Shown here: positions 1 through 7,345 of the stretch, one piece after another | How the letters are laid out: the number at the start of each line of letters is the position of its first letter | How positions within the stretch are numbered: the stretch's first letter is position 1 | NCBI GenBank assembly: GCA_002171495.2 | Contig: NHEU02000010.1 | Coordinates: 1 to 9,563 of the forward strand | From: Alphaproteobacteria bacterium TMED93 | Lineage (GTDB): Bacteria > Pseudomonadota > Alphaproteobacteria > TMED109 | Reading direction: 5' to 3' | Length of the DNA: 9,563 nt | The notes under the pieces: generated by a model | The model's database searches: none | What the model saw: only the letters and a program-made list of their open reading frames with translations | What the model was told of the DNA's origin: nothing | Made by a program: the position numbers and the translations under genes

Positions 1-1
1 C

Positions 2-214
2 CTCTTTTGCTGCACTTCTAACCGCAGATGTGACACACCCACCACCTAGCCACCCCCCCTCAAATTCCCCATTTTCGAGCACTAGAGCTTTCATGCCAGG
101 CTTTGCAGCTGTTGATGAATTTGTGCGGACAACAGTAGCAATCACGTGAGGTATCTCCTCGGAACAGAGGCGCTGCTGGCTTTGCATAACTGAATTTTGT
201 AATGTTTGATTCAT
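2..214 (-). CDS. coxF: CoxF, XdhC/CoxI-family maturation protein (partial, N-terminal 71 codons)
   Basis: The first 71 codons of an XdhC/CoxI-family protein are present; the rest lies beyond the left edge. Visible family features are the VIATVVRTNSSTAAKPG segment (residues 24-40), followed by KALVLENG and a glycine-rich GGWLGGWCV stretch. The family's usual pattern there is GxxGGGCV, so a Trp replaces one Gly. The ATG is at 214 and overlaps the coxE stop as ATGA, which implies translational coupling. Members of this family take part in maturation of molybdenum hydroxylases (XdhC binds and helps sulfurate molybdenum cofactor); in the Oligotropha cox cluster CoxF is needed to complete the Mo-Cu centre. 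The symbol rests on family and position immediately after coxE. The frame includes a run of seven G (C7 on the plus strand at 53-59), but it stays open. Confidence 0.85.
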   Translation of the reverse strand, partial: MNQTLQNSVMQSQQRLCSEEIPHVIATVVRTNSSTAAKPGMKALVLENGEFEGGWLGGGCVTSAVRSAAKE

Positions 215-1395
215 AAAAGCTCCAGTTTATTCTCTAAATCAGCAAGGCTTTGAAGCGTATTACACGGCGCAAAACAATCAATATAAGGAAGAGAAATTTT
301 TATGCTTTGACTAACTGGTTCATAATTTTTCCACCCCAACAGTGGGTTCAACCAAACAATCTTACAGCCACTTTTTTTTAAACGCGAAAGGGCTTTCTCA
401 AGAACGTTTGCAGACCCACTGTCATAACCGTCAGACATAATAATTACCACTGTTTTATGTCCAAATATTCTCCCCATAAATTGATCGCTAAATTGATGCA
501 AGGAAGCCCCAATTTTTGTGCCCCCGCCAAAGCCTTTGGCCATTATTGATAAACGATTAGCGGCTCGCAACGTATTATTATCCCTTAAAGCGTCACTTAC
601 ACACATAAGCTTTGTATGAAAAAGGAAAGCATCCGTTCGCATATCGTTACTTATAAGTCCTTTCATAAATGATAAAAATACCCTTGCATAAGGTTGCATT
701 GAACCTGATACATCCACTAAACCAATAAGGTGCATAGGAAGATCCGGTCTGCGCTTACGAGGCAATTTAAGCGGTTCACCGCCAGTCGAGATTGATTTTC
801 GCATTATTCGACGCATGTCTAAAATGCCACCCTTTTTAGATGCTTTGCGTCGTCTTGACCACCTATAACGTATGGCATTTGCAATACGCCTTGCTGCCTC
901 AGCTGCTTTGTTTTCGTCTTCCGGTAGCACAAACTCACGCATATCTGTTGTAGTCTTGTTAAATATCTTAGCGGCAATAAGCTTCCCTTCACCAGAGCTT
1001 TCTGTCTCCCCATCTTTTTCGTCATCAGGGACATCTGTCTTACCAGTTCCCTTGCTACTATTTACTTCAAATAAATTTGGAAAGTTTTGCGATAGATTTC
1101 CTTTTTTATTACTCGGATCAATAGCTTTATGATCATGACGCTGTTTTCCATCATTCAGCCAATAGGAGTCAAATAATTCGTTAAATCTTACAAAGCTCTC
1201 TTTATTATTTGTGAAAACTGATTTTAGTGCGAGCCTAACCTCCTCTATATTGGTAATATCGATTAAACGCAGTAACCTTAGTGTTGAATGGACTTCTAAT
1301 GGGGTCGTTGTGACTCCGTTGTCTCTCATGTGATGTGAAAATCCGACTATCCTTTCCTGAATACTTGTGCGAAAAAGAAATCGAGTAATAGCCAT
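211..1395 (-). CDS. coxE: CoxE, VWA-domain protein for CO dehydrogenase maturation
   Basis: A 394-aa protein of the CoxE-like VWA family. The N-terminal ~80 residues are helical and family-typical. Residues ~85-140 form a hydrophilic, low-complexity Lys/Asp/Ser linker. The von Willebrand A domain follows from ~220. Its MIDAS metal site is visible: D228-x-S230-x-S232 in GLVDVSGSM, a threonine at T293 in GGGTKIG, and the acidic residue D322 in IIMSDGYD. CoxE works with the CoxD ATPase as a chaperone pair that matures the CODH active site in the cytoplasm (established for the Oligotropha system, analogous to MoxR-VWA pairs). The start at 1395 overlaps the coxD stop by one base (TAATG), with a weak GGA-type ribosome site about nine bases upstream. 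The stop overlaps the coxF start as ATGA. Other frames in this interval look like shadows. Confidence 0.92.
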   Translation of the reverse strand: MAITRFLFRTSIQERIVGFSHHMRDNGVTTTPLEVHSTLRLLRLIDITNIEEVRLALKSVFTNNKESFVRFNELFDSYWLNDGKQRHDHKAIDPSNKKGNLSQNFPNLFEVNSSKGTGKTDVPDDEKDGETESSGEGKLIAAKIFNKTTTDMREFVLPEDENKAAEAARRIANAIRYRWSRRRKASKKGGILDMRRIMRKSISTGGEPLKLPRKRRPDLPMHLIGLVDVSGSMQPYARVFLSFMKGLISNDMRTDAFLFHTKLMCVSDALRDNNTLRAANRLSIMAKGFGGGTKIGASLHQFSDQFMGRIFGHKTVVIIMSDGYDSGSANVLEKALSRLKKSGCKIVWLNPLLGWKNYEPVSQSIKISLPYIDCFAPCNTLQSLADLENKLELL

Positions 1396-2270
1396 TAACT
1401 ATTTCCACTCGCTAATTTTTGGGAAACTAAAGTAGGGATAGAGTATTGATCAGATTGAGTTTTAAGCAAGCAAACTAAGGAGGATTGCAAGGCCTCAGGG
1501 TCCGATGTTATGTCATTTATTCCAAGACCCGATAAGGCCGCAGCCCAATCTAACATTTCTGCTATACCTGGTTTTTTTTCTAAATCTTCTTTTCGCAGAC
1601 TCTGCACAAATGAAACGATTTGTGTTGCCAGTTCCACTCCAATTTCTGGACACTGCCTTTCTAAAATAGATAACTCTGTCTCTCGGTCTGGATACGGAAT
1701 AAAATTATAAATGCAACGCCGTCTAAGAGCATCGGAAAGGGTTCGCGTTCCGTTAGCTGTAAGCACAACCATCGGTTTACTAATTGCTGATATGGTGCCA
1801 ATCTCCGGGATGGTAATTTGAAATTCAGATAATATTTCTAAGAGAAAAGCTTCAAACTCTTCATCAGCTCGGTCAATCTCATCTATTAATAAAACAGGAG
1901 GTTTCTGCTGTTGTATAGCTCTTAATAATGGTCGTTCCATTAAATAAGAGCGTGAAAAGATACGCTCTTCTATATCTCGAAGGTTTGAGCCAGTATCAAC
2001 TGAGGCCCTTATAGCTAAAAGTTGGCGCTGATAGTTCCATTCATAAATCGCAGCCGCTGAATCTAGTCCCTCATAACATTGCAACCTAATTAATTCAGTA
2101 TCGAAGATATCAGCGAGCGTTTTTGCAACCTGTGTTTTACCTACGCCGGCATCTCCTTCAAGAAGAATAGGTCTTTCCAGATTAAGAGCAATATGCAGTG
2201 ACATTGCTAAATCCTTAGTAGCGATATACTTATGTTCAAATAATGATTTTTTTAAAACTTGCCATTGCAT
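1395..2270 (-). CDS. coxD: CoxD, MoxR-family AAA+ ATPase
   Basis: A 291-aa MoxR-type AAA+ ATPase. Walker A is GDAGVGKT at residues 39-46, Walker B is LLIDEID at 127-133, sensor 1 is LTANGTR at 170-176, and an arginine-rich ALRRRC follows at 181-186. The CYEGLDSAAAIYEWNY segment (65-80) is characteristic of the CoxD branch. In CO-oxidising bacteria CoxD is a membrane-associated chaperone whose ATP hydrolysis is needed to insert sulfur and then copper into the molybdenum site of apo-CODH. It is paired here with the VWA protein CoxE, which it overlaps by one base. Unlike its neighbours it does not abut the preceding gene: 48 bases separate it from coxL and a 12-bp hairpin fills that gap. I see no clear ribosome binding site just before the ATG at 2270, so expression may be limited by the hairpin or depend on coupling. 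Confidence 0.93.
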   Translation of the reverse strand: MQWQVLKKSLFEHKYIATKDLAMSLHIALNLERPILLEGDAGVGKTQVAKTLADIFDTELIRLQCYEGLDSAAAIYEWNYQRQLLAIRASVDTGSNLRDIEERIFSRSYLMERPLLRAIQQQKPPVLLIDEIDRADEEFEAFLLEILSEFQITIPEIGTISAISKPMVVLTANGTRTLSDALRRRCIYNFIPYPDRETELSILERQCPEIGVELATQIVSFVQSLRKEDLEKKPGIAEMLDWAAALSGLGINDITSDPEALQSSLVCLLKTQSDQYSIPTLVSQKLASGNS

Positions 2271-2281
2271 AGTTAAAGTAA

Positions 2282-2313
2282 AAAGCTCAGGGAGATTATA
2301 TTCCCTAAGCTTT
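2282..2313 (-). terminator. Terminator-like hairpin between coxL and coxD
   Basis: On the transcribed (minus) strand AAAGCTTAGGGA pairs with TCCCTGAGCTTT around an 8-base loop. This gives twelve pairs including one G-U; on the plus strand that position would be a C-A mismatch, so the structure fits minus-strand RNA better. The 3' arm runs into five consecutive U. The hairpin starts five bases after the coxL stop and ends 12 bases before the coxD ATG. It could be a partial intrinsic terminator, or a 3' stabiliser and processing site that keeps coxMSL mRNA more abundant than coxDEF. The short U-tract argues against full termination. Confidence 0.65.
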
Positions 2314-2318
2314 CCCTG

Positions 2319-4739
2319 TCAATCATGCAGACCTAGTCGATCGGCGATCTTCCAGACTCTCCAATGGTCATGTGGCATATGGCTTTGGGTCAGGCCAAAG
2401 CTTTTGAAGGCATCATGTACCGCATTCGAAAACGCAGGAACACCTCCAACATTCGGACTTTCACCAACACCTTTTGCACCAATGGGATGATGAGGACTCG
2501 GGGTTTCTGTGTAATCTGTTTGATAATTCGGTGTCTCCCACGCAGTAGGGATAAAGAAATCCATCAAGGTACCAGTTATTACATTGCCCAATTCGTCATA
2601 AGCAAGTTCTTGCCCCATTGCTATAGCTAATGCCTCAGTTAATCCACCATGCACCTGTCCTTCAATTATCATTGGGTTGATACGAGTACCGCAGTCGTCT
2701 AACGCAAAAACCTGCCGAATTTCTGTTGTTCCAGTATCCACATCTACCTCCATTACGCAAATATATGCCCCAAATGGGAAGGTCATATTTGGAGGATCAT
2801 AGTAACTTACGGCCTCTAAGCCAGGTTCCACCCCAGGAATTGCCTGACTATATGAAGCAAATGCTATTTCTTTCATGGTTTTGAAGCGTTCGGGAGCTCC
2901 TTTAACAACAAAACGGTCAACATCCCATTCAAGATCATTATCATGCACCTCCAACAAATAAGCTGCGATCATTTGTGCCTTCGCTCTAATTTTTCTCCCA
3001 GCCATCGCCGTTGCTGCGCCTGCTACCGGTGTAGAACGTGACCCATATGTTCCAAGACCATAAGGGGCCGTGTCGGTATCTCCCTCTTCAAGAGTAATAT
3101 CTTCAGCGGGGATCCCAATTTCAGAAGCAAGAATTTGTGCAAACGTAGTCGCATGTCCCTGCCCTTGGGAAATTGTTCCTAAACGGGCTATAGCTGAGCC
3201 CGTTGGGTGAATACGGATCTCACAGGAGTCAAACATACCTAGACCAAGTATATCACAATTTTTAACAGGGCCAGCCCCAACAATTTCAGTGAAATGTGAA
3301 AGACCAATGCCAATTAGTTTCCTGGTTTCTCCACGATGAAACGCTTCAATTCTTTCGGCCTGCTCTTGACGGAGTTTTGTATAATTTACCGCAGTTAAGG
3401 CTTTCTCCCAAGCCGTATGGTAGTCACCTGAATCATACTCCCAGCCAAGTGCTGATTGATACGGAAACTGCTCCTTACGAATGAAATTCTTAACTCTTAA
3501 TTCTGCAGAATCCATTCCTAGTTTAATAGCAAGAACTTCAATCATTCGCTCAATAAAATAAGCGGCTTCAGTGACTCTGAAAGAACAACGGTAGGCAACA
3601 CCGCCGGGAGCTTTATTTGTATATATTCCATCAACAGTCAAAAAAGCTGTGGGAATATCATATGAGCCTGTACATATATTCATGAAACCAGCAGGAAATT
3701 TAGTCGGATCAGCACAAGCATCAAAAGCTCCGTGGTCAGCGGTAGTATGACACCATAAGCCAGTTATCTTTCCATCTTTGGTAGCGGAAATTTTTCCCTG
3801 CATCCAGTAATCGCGAGCGAATGCTGTCGCCATTAGATTATCCATTCTGTCTTCTATCCATTTTACAGGCGCACCTGTAACAATTGAGGCAACAATGGAA
3901 CATATGTAACCAGGATAAACACCTACTTTATTTCCAAAACCCCCTCCGATATCTGGAGATATTATACGGATATTGTGTTCAGCTATGCCCGAAATAAGAG
4001 AGGCAACTGTCCGAACGGCGTGGGGTGCTTGAAATGTTCCCCAAACAGTAAGTTTTCCGTTCACCTTATCCATTGACGCGACACTACCGCACGTTTCCAA
4101 AGGACAGGGATGTGTTCGATGATAATAAATCATCTCCTCTGCGACAACATCCGCTTCTGCAATTACAGACTCAGTTGCATCGCGGTCTCCTGACTCCCAG
4201 GTAAAAATATGATTTGGATGCCGCCTTGGCCCGTGGGCACCCTCTTTTTTGTCGGCTATGTCCTCTCGCAAAACTGGAGCGCCCTCTAGTTCCGCTTTGA
4301 AAGGATCGACAATTACGGGTAATTCTTCATATTCAACCTCAACAGCCTTAATTCCATCATCAGCAGCGTAACGATTATCCGCGACAACGAAAGCGACCTC
4401 TTGTCCCTGAAATAAAACTTTTCCATCCGCAAGAACCATTTGAACATCGCCTGCAAGTGTAGGCATCCAATGAAGTTTCAAAGGCTCAAGATCCGCTGCA
4501 GTTATAACTGCGTGAACCCCTGGAACTGCGAGAGCCGCCTCAGTATTGATTGATTTGACCCTAGCATGTGCATAAGGAGAACGAACAAAATCTCCAAAAA
4601 GCATACCGGAAAGTTTTATATCATCAACATAGTTTCCTTTTCCCTGAGTAAAACGTGCATCTTCCACACGTTTTCTAGACGACCCTAATCCATTTAGGGC
4701 AGTCATCCGTTCTTCTTTTGGTGGTATTGTCTCGTTCAT
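2319..4739 (-). CDS. coxL: CoxL, large molybdenum-copper subunit of aerobic CO dehydrogenase (form I)
   Basis: The 806-aa catalytic subunit oxidises CO with water to CO2, two protons and two electrons. The active-site loop reads AYRCSFR (residues 382-388); the cysteine C385 matches Cys388 of Oligotropha CoxL, which bridges copper to molybdenum through a sulfide. This loop separates genuine form I CODH from form II homologues (AYRGAGR) and from xanthine dehydrogenases. The catalytic glutamate lies at E760 in GAKGVGESP (Glu763 in Oligotropha), and GGGFGN at 265-270 belongs to the molybdopterin-binding region. The constant offset of three residues and the near-identical length (809 aa in Oligotropha) argue for an intact, functional protein. 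It overlaps the coxS stop by one base (TAATG). It assembles as a heterohexamer (LMS)2 with CoxM and CoxS on the cytoplasmic side of the membrane. Nothing suggests truncation. Confidence 0.97.
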   Translation of the reverse strand: MNETIPPKEERMTALNGLGSSRKRVEDARFTQGKGNYVDDIKLSGMLFGDFVRSPYAHARVKSINTEAALAVPGVHAVITAADLEPLKLHWMPTLAGDVQMVLADGKVLFQGQEVAFVVADNRYAADDGIKAVEVEYEELPVIVDPFKAELEGAPVLREDIADKKEGAHGPRRHPNHIFTWESGDRDATESVIAEADVVAEEMIYYHRTHPCPLETCGSVASMDKVNGKLTVWGTFQAPHAVRTVASLISGIAEHNIRIISPDIGGGFGNKVGVYPGYICSIVASIVTGAPVKWIEDRMDNLMATAFARDYWMQGKISATKDGKITGLWCHTTADHGAFDACADPTKFPAGFMNICTGSYDIPTAFLTVDGIYTNKAPGGVAYRCSFRVTEAAYFIERMIEVLAIKLGMDSAELRVKNFIRKEQFPYQSALGWEYDSGDYHTAWEKALTAVNYTKLRQEQAERIEAFHRGETRKLIGIGLSHFTEIVGAGPVKNCDILGLGMFDSCEIRIHPTGSAIARLGTISQGQGHATTFAQILASEIGIPAEDITLEEGDTDTAPYGLGTYGSRSTPVAGAATAMAGRKIRAKAQMIAAYLLEVHDNDLEWDVDRFVVKGAPERFKTMKEIAFASYSQAIPGVEPGLEAVSYYDPPNMTFPFGAYICVMEVDVDTGTTEIRQVFALDDCGTRINPMIIEGQVHGGLTEALAIAMGQELAYDELGNVITGTLMDFFIPTAWETPNYQTDYTETPSPHHPIGAKGVGESPNVGGVPAFSNAVHDAFKSFGLTQSHMPHDHWRVWKIADRLGLHD

Positions 4740-5227
4740 TATGCAGTTTCCTTACTTTCATTCATTTTTTCGGCAGATGCCAAGATTGCTTTTACTATAT
4801 TTTGATAACCGGTGCATCTGCATAAGTTACCTGCCATACCAAATCTAACATCTTCTTCTGTCGGGTTACTATTTTCTTGCAAAAGTCGATATGCTCGAGT
4901 GATCATCCCAGGTGTGCAATAACCACATTGCAACCCATGATGCTCTTTAAACATTTCTTGTATCACATTAAGTCCATCTGGATTTCCAAGTCCTTCAATA
5001 GTCGTAATTTCGGCACCTTGCGCTTGCGCCGCAAAAACGCTGCATGACTTTACCGACATTTCATTCATATCAATCGTACAAGCACCACAATGAGTTGATT
5101 CACACCCAATATGCGTTCCTGTTAGTTCTAGTTCCTCGCGTAATACATGAGCAAGAAGTTGCCTCGGCTCCGTTAATACCTCAACAGCTTTCCCGTTTAC
5201 GGTCATATTTAATCGAATTTTTTCCAT
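4739..5227 (-). CDS. coxS: CoxS, small [2Fe-2S] subunit of CO dehydrogenase
   Basis: The 162-aa iron-sulfur subunit transfers electrons from the Mo-Cu site of CoxL to the FAD of CoxM. All eight cluster cysteines are present: C42, C47, C50 and C62 for the plant-type ferredoxin cluster (CESTHCGAC), and C101, C104, C136 and C138 for the second cluster in the helical domain (CGYCTPGM and CRCTGY). The length is typical for the family. The ATG at 5227 has an AAGGA ribosome site about nine bases upstream and lies 15 bases after the coxM stop. The end overlaps the coxL start by one base. The order M-S-L is the canonical order for form I CODH. Confidence 0.97.
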   Translation of the reverse strand: MEKIRLNMTVNGKAVEVLTEPRQLLAHVLREELELTGTHIGCESTHCGACTIDMNEMSVKSCSVFAAQAQGAEITTIEGLGNPDGLNVIQEMFKEHHGLQCGYCTPGMITRAYRLLQENSNPTEEDVRFGMAGNLCRCTGYQNIVKAILASAEKMNESKETA

Positions 5228-5242
5228 ATCTTTTCCTTAAAT

Positions 5243-6097
5243 TTAAGCGCGGGCCAAAGCATTGGTAATCGCTTTTCGCACAATGATTCCAGCTACGTAT
5301 TTTTTAAATTCAACGGGCCCTCTTACATCAGCGACGGGTTCAGAAGCATCCACACATGCTGTAACTGCTTCTTGTATTGTGGGTTCATCCAGTTTATTTC
5401 CGATTAGAATTTTTACCGCATTCTGGCAAAAAACAGGCGTATCGGATAAGTTGGTCAGCGCAATTGAGGCTGTTTTACAGATATTATTTTCGACTTCTAT
5501 CAGAACCCCTGCTGCGGCTGTCGCATAATCACCAATCTTACGTTTCTGCTTCTCATACGCATATCCGCCATTTGGAACAGCAAATGAAATAGATGAAAGA
5601 ATTTCTTCATCTTCTCTAGCAGTGAAATATGCTGCCTCATAGAATTCTCTGGCATCAACATTGCGCGTACCATCTGGTCCTTTTAACTCATAGCTTGCAT
5701 TTAGTGTTTGCATAAGCCCTGGCATATCATTGGCCGGATCACCATTAGCTACGTTCCCTCCTAACGTTCCTAAATAGCGCACTTGAGGGTCTGCTATTTG
5801 CAACGAAGCCTCTCGAATAAGGGGAACTGTTTTCGCAAGCTCTTCACTTTGGATTAGCTCGTGTTGAGTCGTCATTGCACCAATTTTTACAATTCCATTA
5901 CTAATTGAGATCCCCTTTAATTCCTCAATATCTTTTAGATCTATAAGATGGCTTATATCGGTCAGACGTTGTTTCATCACTGGTATTAAACTATGTCCAC
6001 CAGCTATCACACGAGCGTCGTCTCCCCACTCAGATAACAGGCTTATAGCACCTGTTATTGAATTTGGTTTATGATACTCAAAATTATCTGGAATCAC
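5243..6097 (-). CDS. coxM: CoxM, medium FAD-binding subunit of CO dehydrogenase
   Basis: The 284-aa flavoprotein subunit passes electrons from the iron-sulfur clusters to the respiratory quinone pool. Both FAD pyrophosphate-binding motifs are visible at the positions known from Oligotropha CoxM: AGGHS at 32-36 and TLGGN at 111-115, the latter followed by GDPANDMP. A C-terminal CODH-type domain follows from about 175. The start is a GTG at 6097, chosen because a perfect AGGAGG lies five bases upstream and the protein then begins with the family-typical MIPDNFEYHKP. It is the first gene of the operon. The coxB and coxC genes found ahead of coxM in Oligotropha are absent; a long non-coding region and an integrase remnant lie there instead. 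Confidence 0.95.
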   Translation of the reverse strand: MIPDNFEYHKPNSITGAISLLSEWGDDARVIAGGHSLIPVMKQRLTDISHLIDLKDIEELKGISISNGIVKIGAMTTQHELIQSEELAKTVPLIREASLQIADPQVRYLGTLGGNVANGDPANDMPGLMQTLNASYELKGPDGTRNVDAREFYEAAYFTAREDEEILSSISFAVPNGGYAYEKQKRKIGDYATAAAGVLIEVENNICKTASIALTNLSDTPVFCQNAVKILIGNKLDEPTIQEAVTACVDASEPVADVRGPVEFKKYVAGIIVRKAITNALARA

Positions 6098-6102
6098 TTG
6101 CT

Positions 6103-6108
6103 CCTCCT
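6103..6108 (-). promoter_or_regulatory. Strong Shine-Dalgarno site fixing the GTG start of coxM
   Basis: The minus strand reads AGGAGG followed by five bases and then GTG at 6097. It is the strongest ribosome binding site seen in the operon and decides the non-ATG start of coxM. Confidence 0.85.
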
Positions 6109-6238
6109 AAATGCCGCTTAAGATATTTTACATACGAACATTAAAATTATTTCTTAATTTGAAATTTTAAATTTCATTAAACAATATAGTCCCCAAACGT
6201 TTATCTAAAGCAATAGAAATTATGTTATTTCTATATAA

Positions 6239-6268
6239 ATTTTACATAGTCGAAAATATCATTGATAA
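6239..6268 (-). promoter_or_regulatory. Candidate sigma-70-type promoter for the cox operon
   Basis: On the minus strand TTATCA (6268-6263) and TAAAAT (6244-6239) are 18 bases apart. They would start transcription near 6232, leaving a leader of about 135 bases before coxM. The -35-like box overlaps the Fur-box-like palindrome, as expected for a repressed promoter. The region is AT-rich, so similar pairs occur by chance. Confidence 0.3.
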
Positions 6269-6282
6269 TGATAATCATTCCA
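6264..6282. promoter_or_regulatory. Fur-box-like operator upstream of coxM
   Basis: The plus strand reads GATAATGATAATCATT followed by CCA. This matches 16 of 19 positions of the classical Fur box GATAATGATAATCATTATC. The core AATGAT-A-ATCATT (6267-6279) is a perfect 13-base palindrome. It lies about 170 bases upstream of coxM; no gene starts on the plus strand nearby, so the cox operon is the likely target. Iron control would make sense for an Fe-S/Mo enzyme, but that is inference. In alphaproteobacteria Fur-family proteins (Fur, Mur, Irr) may recognise other sequences. Confidence 0.5.
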
Positions 6283-6529
6283 GTTAATTGCTTAAGTTTA
6301 GAAATCGTAGATAAGTTTTTAAAAATTCAATTTCAAACCAAGTATTTGTTGAATGTGCTAGTTGAACGCTTTGGAACATGAAAGGGAGTATCTAAAGTGC
6401 AATTTGATGGCTCTGACAGGCTTTTTCAGGTCTTGCGACTCTAGCTTTTCTTCTACTTTTATAAAACTACATCAGATAGTTAAAACCTAAAATCTTGTCT
6501 ACACCCATGTCCACAAAAAAAAGCGATAA

Positions 6530-6568
6530 CACCGGTCCGTGGTTCGAGGGAGTTGGGCACTGGTCCGT
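6530..6568 (+). repeat. Pair of direct repeats CAC(C/T)GGTCCGT
   Basis: CACCGGTCCGT at 6530-6540 and CACTGGTCCGT at 6558-6568 differ at one base and are 28 bases apart start to start. They share GGTCCGT/GGTCC with the palindrome just downstream, so they look like iterated binding sites rather than an isolated coincidence. Confidence 0.55.
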
Positions 6569-6578
6569 TTTGCAAAGA

Positions 6579-6604
6579 CAATGGTCCACGGACCGTGGAC
6601 ATTG
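6579..6604. repeat. Near-perfect palindrome (CAATGGTCCACGG / CCGTGGACATTG)
   Basis: Arms 6579-6591 and 6593-6604 flank a single central base and are fully complementary except for one missing C in the right arm. The inner eight pairs are perfect (GTCCACGG-A-CCGTGGAC). It lies about 200 bases past the 3' end of the left integrase. It may be a recombinase or repressor binding site; no U-tract follows on either strand, so it is not an ordinary terminator. Confidence 0.7.
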
Positions 6605-6751
6605 GTTCAGGTAAGGTTGCGGGTAAGGTCTTGATAGTTGACTATGGGGTTGGTTATGCTAAACTATTGATATTATTGGATTCAGTCACGTGATGACGCA
6701 TAGAATAGGCATCGAACCCCTCTCGAGCGCGCCATTTTCCAAGATCCTGGT

Positions 6752-6763
6752 TCCGTGGACCAT
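6752..6763 (-). repeat. Inverted copy of the palindrome half-site
   Basis: TCCGTGGACCAT is the exact reverse complement of ATGGTCCACGGA at 6581-6592, giving a 12-base inverted repeat about 160 bases apart. It retains the C that the right arm of the palindrome lacks. It lies 40 bases beyond the stop of the left integrase remnant. Confidence 0.6.
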
Positions 6764-6802
6764 GGTACAAGTGACTGTTTTCTCGGATCTTAGCTCCTTA
6801 AC

Positions 6803-7345
6803 CTACTTCTCTATTCTCTTAAGCCAGTTGTGCATCACTTCAATGCTGTGCCCCTTGCCGTACTGATGACCAACGCCCTCAGTAGTCCAACCGCCTATCG
6901 CATCAATAATATCTGCAGGACATTCAACAGCGCGTAATCCGTCTCTTAGAGAGTGTCTAAAGGAATGGATTACACATCCAATCGGCACTCTTGGCTTCAA
7001 CCTCTTGTTAAGTGCGGCACTTGCAGAGATTGAATTACACTTGGCTTGGCGGCAGTATTTAGGGAAGGCAAAGTCGGTGTTTTGTTCTTTTATGCGTTTT
7101 GCTGCCCATAATGACATCCCCACCAAGGGTATCTTGCGTTGACTCGAAGAGGTCTTTAGAGTTCGCTGTGCATGTTCGCACAGGTTGATGTGGGGTGTCT
7201 CTGTATCCAACCGTAGATCTTCAGATAACAGACCAGCTGCCTCTGCCAGTCTCATACCTGTATCTGATATAAGAGCTATCAACCATCTTGGTTCATCATC
7301 AAAGGGTAAAAGTGGTAGAATCATTCCTCTACATAAATCAATCAC
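6803..7345 (-). pseudogene. Tyrosine recombinase (phage-type integrase), catalytic-domain fragment
   Basis: An open frame of 180 codons that matches only the catalytic domain of a tyrosine site-specific recombinase; full-length relatives are usually 350-400 aa. Catalytic residues are visible: Arg at R32 in TGMRLAEAAGL, a basic stretch KTSSSQRKIPL near 64-74, H127-x-x-R130 in HSFRH, W153 in IGGW replacing the usual second His, and the nucleophile Y162 in HQYGKG. The N-terminal DNA-binding domain is missing. Homology appears to begin around DDEPRW (near 7300). The codons from 7345 to ~7300 are probably antisense to the other integrase, so the ATG at 7345 is unlikely to be a real start. The 3' end faces the repeat cluster at 6530-6763. 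Probably an inactive remnant of an element that inserted upstream of the cox operon. Confidence 0.8.

Larger units (their letters stand above)
6113..6802. other. Non-coding region between coxM and the integrase remnant
   Basis: About 690 bases with no gene I can support. The half next to coxM (6113-6480) is AT-rich and holds the Fur-box-like site and the candidate promoter. The half next to the integrase (6530-6770) is richer in GC and holds clustered CCGTGG-based repeats. Short open frames exist (for example a 35-codon plus frame at 6508 and a 40-codon minus frame through the same repeats), but I could not recognise either as a protein. Confidence 0.6.

Noticed and set aside
819..1132. Two alternative frames inside coxE
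   Set aside because: Shadows of the intact coxE frame; no motifs of their own.
2364..3484. Plus-strand frames opposite coxL
   Set aside because: Antisense shadows of a fully conserved coxL; no start signals or recognisable features.
5044..5592. Plus-strand frames opposite coxS and coxM
   Set aside because: Antisense shadows of conserved subunits with intact motifs on the minus strand.
6508..6615. Short frames through the CCGTGG repeats (35 codons plus; 40 codons minus)
   Set aside because: The open frames follow from the repeats themselves (repeated Trp/Gly or Pro codons); no ribosome site and no recognisable protein.
6696..6740. tRNA-like fragment (ATCGAACCCC... or its complement GGGGTTCGATGCC) as an integrase target
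   Set aside because: The T-arm does not pair properly on either strand, and no acceptor or anticodon arms are found; only the loop-like string is similar.
7185..7299. N-terminal extension of the plus-strand integrase frame
   Set aside because: These codons are the antisense of the left integrase's RLAEAAGL region and resemble no recombinase N-terminal domain; integrase homology begins near KGKSGR at ~7300.
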